Position numbers and translations under genes: made by a program. The notes beneath the pieces were generated by a model. It had not been told where the DNA came from. It ran no database searches and was given only the letters and a program-made list of their open reading frames with translations. A stretch of DNA of 27,014 bases from Nitrospirota bacterium. Lineage in GTDB: Bacteria > Nitrospirota > Thermodesulfovibrionia > Thermodesulfovibrionales > JdFR-85. The stretch is taken from the NCBI GenBank assembly GCA_003232715.1, contig QIJG01000224.1, forward strand, positions 1 through 27,014, given 5' to 3'. The stretch's first letter is position 1, and each line of letters begins with the position of its first letter. This document shows positions 21,581 to 27,014 of this stretch, piece after piece.

Positions 21581-23578
21581 GTGTTAAAAGGAGTCATGAA
21601 CAGTCTTGTTAAAAAAAGGAGCGGCCATATGCCTTTAAGGATCATTACATTCATTATTGCAGTCTTCCTGATAACTTCATGTACCGCAGAACAGACAATA
21701 AAGAAAGAACCCCCGGCAGTAGCAATCCCTTCTCAGCCCGTGACTCCGGCTCCTGAGGTTAAGCCCCCTGAGCCTCCACAGCCGCAGAAAGCGGTAGTGG
21801 GACGGGAAGAGACAGGGGTGAAGAAGATAAAGAGACAGGAGCCTGTAATTGTTGAAGAGGGGGCAGACGGGAAATATGTTGTGCTGAACTTTGACGGTGC
21901 CGATATCGAGACCGTGATATCCACAATGGGGGAGATGCTGAATCTGAACTATGTGCTTGCTCCCGGAGTCAAGGGCAAGGTAACGATTCAATCCTATAAG
22001 AAATTCCCCATGCGGGACCTTCTTCAGATATTCCAGACTATACTCGAGGTTAACGGACTTACGGCTGTCAGGGACGGTGAAATCTACAGGATTGTACCCG
22101 TAGACAGCGCGAAGCAACAGCCTCTGCAGGTGCAGTCAGGCAGGGATGTGGAGTTACTACAGATGGACTCCGGTTTCATAACACAGCTCATCCCTCTTGA
22201 ATATGTCAAGGCGAGTGATATTGTGAATATAACGAGAAACCTGATGCCCCGGGGAGCAGACCTCGTGGTTTATGAGCCGTCGAATATGCTGATAGTTACG
22301 GCACCGCCGTATGCACTCCTGAAATTCATGAAGATAGTGGAGGCCCTGGACATACCATCCATAGAGCGTGAATCCGTCAGAACCTTTGTCTATTATGTGG
22401 AGAACGGTGAGGCAAAGAAACTTGCAGATATTTTGAAGACACTTTATGCAGGGAAGAAGGCTGCAAGGAGGAGGACCCCGGCTGTGCCTCCGGTCACCAT
22501 GCTGTTAAGGCGGAAGCAGTCCCTGAAGAGGAAGACCAAGGTGACGGCAACCACTGTCAAATCCATACCCGGAGAGGTTGAGGGCGATATAGTTATCACT
22601 CCATATGAGGATATAAACGCCCTTATAATAAAGTCTACTCCAAAGAGCTACCTTACGATGCTGGAAGTTTTGAGAAAACTGGATATTCCGGCAAAACAGG
22701 TATTGATAGAAGTGCTTATAGCAGAGGTCTCGCTTACAGACAGGACACAGTTCGGTATTGAGTGGATGCTTAAGAGCCTATCGAACAAGCACGATACGGT
22801 GATGTCAGGCTTTACCTCTGAATCACAACCCGGTTCGGTCAGCCCGAACATTGATTCCGGTACCGGCAAGGTAACGAATATTATCACCTCTCCCTCTGTG
22901 GGAACCGCCTTTGCCGCAATCATAAGGCCTGAGAGATACGGTGTCCTGCTCAATGCCTTTGCAAGCCTGGGGAAACTGAACGTACTTGCAAGCCCGCACA
23001 TACTCGCAATGGATAATAAGGAGGCAAGAATAGAGATAGGGGAAGAGATACCGATTGCAACAGGATTTCAACAACAGCCTGCAACCTCTACCACGACAGT
23101 TGTGGCGGCAGGCCAGATACAGTACAGGACAACCGGTATTATTCTTACGGTCACCCCGAACATCTCGGAAAAAAAGATGGTGAAGCTCAAGATCAATCAG
23201 GAGATAAGTAACCGGGGCGTGGATGTTTCACTTGCCGGGATAACATCCCCCAGCTTTACTACGCGCAAGGCAGAGACCGTCGGGGTTGTCAAGAGCGGAC
23301 GGACCCTGATAATCGGCGGATTGATATCCGAGCAGAGCAGTAACTCAAGGGAGGGCATACCCCTGCTGAGCCGTATCCCGCTAATCGGGTACCTCTTTGG
23401 AGTCAGAACAAAGGAAACGAAGAAGACGGAGCTCCTGGTGATGGTTACTCCCTATGTTGTCAGTTCCATGGAAGAGGTGGATGCCATTACACGGAAATTC
23501 CGGAACAGGGTAAAGACGATCAGGAAGCGGCTTGAGGAGATTCAGAGAGACAAGGCGGCGGATGAGAATCCGGACTGA
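21581..23578 (+). CDS. gspD: Type II secretion outer-membrane secretin GspD
   Basis: A 665-residue secretin. A lipobox FLITSC follows the hydrophobic signal, so it is probably a lipoprotein. The N0 domain starts at KYVVLNFDGADIETVISTMG; two NolW-like domains follow (FITQLIPLEYVKASDIVNI and TFVYYVENGEAKKLADIL), one fewer than E. coli GspD. The C-terminal secretin core has VLIEVLIAEVSL, LASPHILAMDNKEARIEIG, GIILTVTPNIS, TLIIGGLI and LLSRIPLIGYLFG. The second NolW domain carries a very basic loop (codons near 22502-22549) that may come from a compensated frameshift. GTG 21581 (AAGGAG, 6-base gap) is given; ATG 21629 (AAGGAG, 7-base gap) is equally good and gives a shorter, normal lipoprotein signal. 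Confidence 0.92.
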   Translation: MLKGVMNSLVKKRSGHMPLRIITFIIAVFLITSCTAEQTIKKEPPAVAIPSQPVTPAPEVKPPEPPQPQKAVVGREETGVKKIKRQEPVIVEEGADGKYVVLNFDGADIETVISTMGEMLNLNYVLAPGVKGKVTIQSYKKFPMRDLLQIFQTILEVNGLTAVRDGEIYRIVPVDSAKQQPLQVQSGRDVELLQMDSGFITQLIPLEYVKASDIVNITRNLMPRGADLVVYEPSNMLIVTAPPYALLKFMKIVEALDIPSIERESVRTFVYYVENGEAKKLADILKTLYAGKKAARRRTPAVPPVTMLLRRKQSLKRKTKVTATTVKSIPGEVEGDIVITPYEDINALIIKSTPKSYLTMLEVLRKLDIPAKQVLIEVLIAEVSLTDRTQFGIEWMLKSLSNKHDTVMSGFTSESQPGSVSPNIDSGTGKVTNIITSPSVGTAFAAIIRPERYGVLLNAFASLGKLNVLASPHILAMDNKEARIEIGEEIPIATGFQQQPATSTTTVVAAGQIQYRTTGIILTVTPNISEKKMVKLKINQEISNRGVDVSLAGITSPSFTTRKAETVGVVKSGRTLIIGGLISEQSSNSREGIPLLSRIPLIGYLFGVRTKETKKTELLVMVTPYVVSSMEEVDAITRKFRNRVKTIRKRLEEIQRDKAADENPD

Positions 23579-23593
23579 ATAACGGGGGGGCAG

Positions 23594-25303
23594 GTGAACA
23601 AGCAAAGACTTCTTGGTGAGATACTGCTTGGCCGGGGGCTTGTAAGCGAGAGCCAGATCGAGATAGCACTTAAAGAGCAACAAAACACCTCCCGCCGTAT
23701 CGGAGAGACCCTTGTCGGCCTTGGCTTTGTATCCGCAGAGGATATGCTCAGTGCCCTCGGTTCACAGCTTGGGCTGAAGTATCTGCGGTTTCCGGAGTTT
23801 CCGCGGGGGATATCCGGTGATTCACATCCAACGGTAAAGTTCATGAAGCAGTACAGGGTGGTTCCTTTAGGCAGGGACAACGGTATTTTGAAGGTTGCAA
23901 TGGCCGATCCCCTCGACTCGTACGCCCGGGAGTCGCTCCGCCTCTTTTTTGGAGGAGATATCAAGGTCTTTCTCAGCAGTGACAAGGACATTGCAGAGGC
24001 CGTTGAACAATATTTCGGCAGCAGTACCCAGATGACGTCCATAATGGAAGGCATGAGAGATGAGGGAATAGGGGCCATGGATGCCGGGGGGGATGAGGAT
24101 GTCCATCACCTGAGGGATATGGCCCTTGAGGCCCCGGTTGTAAAGCTTGTAAACATGATTATTACAAGGGCTATTGAAGACCGGGCAAGCGATATACACA
24201 TAGAGGCCTTTGAGAACAAGGTCAGGGTCAGGTACAGGGTTGACGGAGTCCTTGTAGATGCCGAGTCCCTTCCAAAGAGGCTTCAGCCTGCGGTTATCTC
24301 GAGAATCAAGATAATGTCAAAACTGAATATTGCAGAGCGGAGACTGCCCCAGGACGGGAGGATAAAGCTCAGGGTCTCGGGCAGGGAGACCGACCTCAGG
24401 GTTTCAACGCTGCCGACCCTTTATGGTGAGAGTGTTGTGATGAGGATACTGGACAGGGGAAGCACCCTGATCAGCCTTGAAGATATCGGCTTTAATGAAA
24501 ATACCATTGAGCAATATAAGAGGCTGATTGCAATACCTTATGGAATGATCCTGGTCACAGGCCCTACGGGCAGCGGCAAGACCACCACCCTCTATGCCTC
24601 CCTCAGCCGCATAAACTCTTCAGACCGCAAGATTATCACGATAGAAGACCCTGTGGAATACGAGATTGAGGGCATTAACCAGTTACAGGTAAAACCAAAG
24701 ATCGGGCTTACCTTTGCCAACGGTCTGAGGCACATTGTCCGTCAGGACCCGGATGTCATAATGGTAGGGGAGATCAGGGACAAGGAGACCGCCGAGATCG
24801 CCATCCATTCAGCCCTTACAGGACATCTCGTCTTCAGTACCCTGCATACAAATGATGCGCCCGGCGCTGTGACGAGGCTTCTGGATATGGGGGTTGAGAG
24901 CTTTCTGGTATCCTCGGCCCTTTCAGGTGTGTTGGCCCAGCGGCTGGTGAGGGTAATCTGCCCGAATTGTAAACACCCTGTTTCTCCGGAACCGGAGCTG
25001 CTGCAGAAGATGGGTGCAGGTAATGTCGACTTTACCGTATTTCACGGGGAGGGCTGTGAGGAGTGCAGACATACAGGTTATATGGGAAGGACAGGGATAT
25101 TTGAGTTAATGATGGCTGATGACAAGATAAGCCGGATGATCCTTGACAAGACAAGCGCAGACTCTATCAGGCAGTCGGCAATGGCCCGCGGTATGATGCC
25201 CTTAAGGGCATGCGGCTGGCAGAAGGTGAGGGCAGGGGTTACCACTATAGAGGAGGTTTTAAGGGTAACCCAGGGGGAGATCGGTGAAGACGTACAACTA
25301 TGA
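23594..25303 (+). CDS. gspE: Type II secretion ATPase GspE
   Basis: A 569-residue cytoplasmic ATPase that powers pseudopilus assembly. N1-type domain at ~1-150 (LGEILLGRGLVSESQIEIAL), which binds GspL. The catalytic core has DRASDIHIEAF, the Walker A GPTGSGKTTT (~323-332), the Asp box ITIEDPVEYEI, Walker B DVIMVGEIRD (~385-394) and the His box GHLVFSTLHTND. The tetracysteine zinc motif C456-C459 and C488-C491 (CPNCK, CEECRHTGYMGR) marks GspE/PilB-type enzymes. The GTG start follows a run of seven G. The 3' end overlaps gspF by 20 bases. Confidence 0.95.
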   Translation: MNKQRLLGEILLGRGLVSESQIEIALKEQQNTSRRIGETLVGLGFVSAEDMLSALGSQLGLKYLRFPEFPRGISGDSHPTVKFMKQYRVVPLGRDNGILKVAMADPLDSYARESLRLFFGGDIKVFLSSDKDIAEAVEQYFGSSTQMTSIMEGMRDEGIGAMDAGGDEDVHHLRDMALEAPVVKLVNMIITRAIEDRASDIHIEAFENKVRVRYRVDGVLVDAESLPKRLQPAVISRIKIMSKLNIAERRLPQDGRIKLRVSGRETDLRVSTLPTLYGESVVMRILDRGSTLISLEDIGFNENTIEQYKRLIAIPYGMILVTGPTGSGKTTTLYASLSRINSSDRKIITIEDPVEYEIEGINQLQVKPKIGLTFANGLRHIVRQDPDVIMVGEIRDKETAEIAIHSALTGHLVFSTLHTNDAPGAVTRLLDMGVESFLVSSALSGVLAQRLVRVICPNCKHPVSPEPELLQKMGAGNVDFTVFHGEGCEECRHTGYMGRTGIFELMMADDKISRMILDKTSADSIRQSAMARGMMPLRACGWQKVRAGVTTIEEVLRVTQGEIGEDVQL

Positions 25304-26501
25304 GGCGATAACAAGGGATGGGACTGTTGTGACAGGCAGTATGGAGGCGGCAAGTGAACATCTTGTTGTCGACCGTCTTCACGAGATGGATTATTATCCT
25401 GTTAAGGTCGGCAGTGCTGCTGAGGACGGGGGAGTTGGGACGTTCTTTCATTCAATCCTCAAAGGCAGGGTGGGTGAGAAGGACATAATGAGTCTTTCCT
25501 ATCAACTGAGTGTGCTCCTTGATGCAGGGTTTCCCCTTGACAGGAGCCTCTCTATTCTCTCCGAGCTGACAGAGAAGGAAAAACTCCGAAATATTATTGA
25601 TGAACTCTCTGCAGGTATCCGCGGCGGCAAGTCTCTCTCAGACGCGCTTTCGAGGTTCCCTGAAGTCTTTTCGCCGTTATACATTAATATGGTAAGGGCA
25701 GGAGAGGCAGGAGGGTTCCTTGAAGATACCCTCAAGAGGCTGGCCGCTTACCTTGAAGAATCACAGAAGCTGAAGGACGATGTGCGTTCAGCCCTTATCT
25801 ATCCCTCCCTTCTGGGTATAGTGGGCGGGGTAGCGGTTGTCGTGCTCCTTGTCTTTGTCGTTCCCCGCTTCAGCAGTATATTCGCCGACATGGGACAGGC
25901 GCTTCCCCTGCCGACATTGGTACTGCTCTCTGTAAGTTCTGCGCTCAGGGACTACTGGTGGCTCTTTGCAGCCTTTATATCAGGGGGGTTTCTGTTGTTG
26001 CGTTATTACCTGAGGACCGAGGCCGGAAGACGTTACTGGGACAGACTGAGGTTCAGGCTCCCCGTCCTTGGCAGGCTCTACAGGGAACTCTCTGTCGCAC
26101 GTTTTGCCAGGACCCTGGGGGCACTCCTTATGAGCGGGGTGCCGATACTCAATGCCTTGAATATAGTGGAAGGGACCCAGCAGAGTGGGAGCATGGCGGA
26201 GTTGACAGGCACGGTTAAGGAGGGTGTAAGAAAGGGCAGGACCATCGGGGGACTGCTGAGGGGTAATGCCGTATTTCCGCCTTTTGCCATCCATATGATA
26301 ACAGTGGGTGAGGAGACCGGAAAGCTTGACGAGATGCTGGTCAGGATAGCGGACAGGTTTGACGCGGAAGTGAGGAGCACTATAAAAAAGCTGCTCTCAC
26401 TCCTTGAACCCGCGCTTATACTCTCCATGGGCCTTGTGGTGGGCTTTATAGTTATATCCGTGCTCCTGGCGATATTCAGCCTTAATGATCTGCCGTTTTA
26501 G
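25284..26501 (+). CDS. gspF: Type II secretion inner-membrane protein GspF
   Basis: A 405-residue polytopic protein with two copies of the T2SSF domain (~70-195 and ~272-398), each with a cytoplasmic helical bundle and membrane helices. Diagnostic segments are QLSVLLDAGFPLDRSLSIL, NMVRAGEAGGFLEDTLKRL, ARTLGALLMSGVPILNAL, MITVGEETGKLDEML and EPALILSMGLVVGFIVISV. It contacts GspE and the pseudopilus base. The GTG start lies inside gspE with GGGGGAG 5 bases upstream. The length is normal for the family. Confidence 0.94.
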   Translation: MKTYNYEAITRDGTVVTGSMEAASEHLVVDRLHEMDYYPVKVGSAAEDGGVGTFFHSILKGRVGEKDIMSLSYQLSVLLDAGFPLDRSLSILSELTEKEKLRNIIDELSAGIRGGKSLSDALSRFPEVFSPLYINMVRAGEAGGFLEDTLKRLAAYLEESQKLKDDVRSALIYPSLLGIVGGVAVVVLLVFVVPRFSSIFADMGQALPLPTLVLLSVSSALRDYWWLFAAFISGGFLLLRYYLRTEAGRRYWDRLRFRLPVLGRLYRELSVARFARTLGALLMSGVPILNALNIVEGTQQSGSMAELTGTVKEGVRKGRTIGGLLRGNAVFPPFAIHMITVGEETGKLDEMLVRIADRFDAEVRSTIKKLLSLLEPALILSMGLVVGFIVISVLLAIFSLNDLPF

Positions 26502-26585
26502 TGTTGAATTTTTATGAACTGAGAATTGCACTAAGAAATTAGCAAAATTCATGGTTAATAATAAAAACAGAGGAGGTTGACAGAA

Positions 26586-27005
26586 ATGAGGGTTTTGAGG
26601 GATAAACAGGGGTTTACACTGATTGAGCTTATGGTGGTAATTATTATACTGGGCCTTCTGGCAGCCCTTGTTGCCCCAAAAATGTTCGGAAGGATAGGCG
26701 AGGCAAAACAGAAGACGGCAAAGGCACAGATAGAACTCTTCGGAACAGCCCTCGATTCCTTCCGCCTCGATACAGGCAGGTACCCCACTACCTCGGAAGG
26801 CCTTCAGGCTTTAAGGGCACAGCCATCAGGTCTTAAATACTGGAAGGGACCTTACCTGCCCAAGGAGGTTCCCCTTGACCCCTGGGGTAACCCCTACCAG
26901 TACCGCTCACCCGGAACCCACGGTGACTACGACCTCTATTCCCTTGGAGCAGACAATGCCGAGGGCGGCGAAGGAGAGGATAAGGATGTTGTGAGCTGGA
27001 AGTAA
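26586..27005 (+). CDS. gspG: Type II secretion major pseudopilin GspG
   Basis: A 139-residue major pseudopilin that forms the pseudopilus filament. I start it at ATG 26586, because an AGGAGG site at 26571-26576 lies 9 bases upstream, whereas the in-frame TTG at 26577 abuts that site. Leader MRVLRDKQG, cleavage before FTLIELMVVIIILG, with Glu5. The GspG family is marked by LDTGRYPTTSEGLQAL, PYLPKEVPLDPWGNPY and the calcium-binding C-terminal loop SLGADNAEGGEGEDKDVVSW. An 84-base gap separates it from gspF, so it may have an additional promoter and higher expression, as needed for a filament subunit. Confidence 0.95.
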   Translation: MRVLRDKQGFTLIELMVVIIILGLLAALVAPKMFGRIGEAKQKTAKAQIELFGTALDSFRLDTGRYPTTSEGLQALRAQPSGLKYWKGPYLPKEVPLDPWGNPYQYRSPGTHGDYDLYSLGADNAEGGEGEDKDVVSWK

Positions 27006-27014
27006 GCTTATAGT

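Noticed and set aside
1..27014. CRISPR array, rRNA genes, ordinary tRNA genes or prophage
   Set aside because: No spaced direct repeats, cloverleaf other than tmRNA, rRNA core sequence or phage structural genes were seen on either strand.

Overview
The window looks like chromosomal DNA from a Gram-negative, diderm bacterium: it carries a lipid A acyltransferase, an outer-membrane secretin and a type II secretion (T2SS) operon. GC content is moderate, codon use is fairly even along the window, and the dense two-component and chemosensory genes resemble Nitrospirota or Desulfobacterota. I cannot fix the phylum from sequence alone. There is no CRISPR array, no prophage and no intact transposase.

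Region by region. (1) 1-3067: a GAF-PAS histidine kinase whose reading frame breaks exactly at the phospho-acceptor H-box, a single-domain response regulator, and an RlmD/RumA-type RNA m5U methyltransferase with an Fe-S cluster. (2) 3097-3916: smpB next to ssrA (tmRNA), the two partners of trans-translation. (3) 4019-4458: a 74-bp MITE-like element with 13-bp perfect inverted ends and an ATACT target duplication lies directly upstream of an FtsB/DivIC-type division gene and appears to supply part of its -35 box. (4) 4479-10595: a Pil-Chp/Frz-like chemosensory cluster (REC-DUF4388 regulator, CheY, CheW, hybrid CheA-REC, and a convergent MCP). (5) 10671-13443: a candidate small ORF, an OmpR-type regulator and kinase pair, and a small exported Cys-containing protein. 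(6) 13440-16102, minus strand: a DEDD exonuclease-like protein, a disrupted xerD, a 45-codon remnant of a Lon-related protease, and a lauroyl-type acyltransferase. (7) 16416-27005: T2SS genes in the order gspH-I-J-K-L-M-C-D-E-F-G, a circular permutation of the classical C-to-M order.

How the genes work together. The T2SS genes encode most of the inner-membrane platform, the pseudopilus, the ATPase and the secretin. The prepilin peptidase (GspO) is not in the window. The CheA/CheW/MCP cluster resembles the systems that control type IV pili or gliding, but its output is not encoded here.

The most unusual signals are regulatory or degenerative rather than a new multi-gene system. Several genes that open a transcription unit have a -10 box 5-11 nt before the start codon and no Shine-Dalgarno sequence, which suggests leaderless transcripts; genes inside operons have good Shine-Dalgarno sites. 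Three genes are broken or truncated (the kinase, xerD, the Lon remnant) and gspD may hold a compensated frameshift. These could be true decay or assembly errors, and only read-level data would tell.
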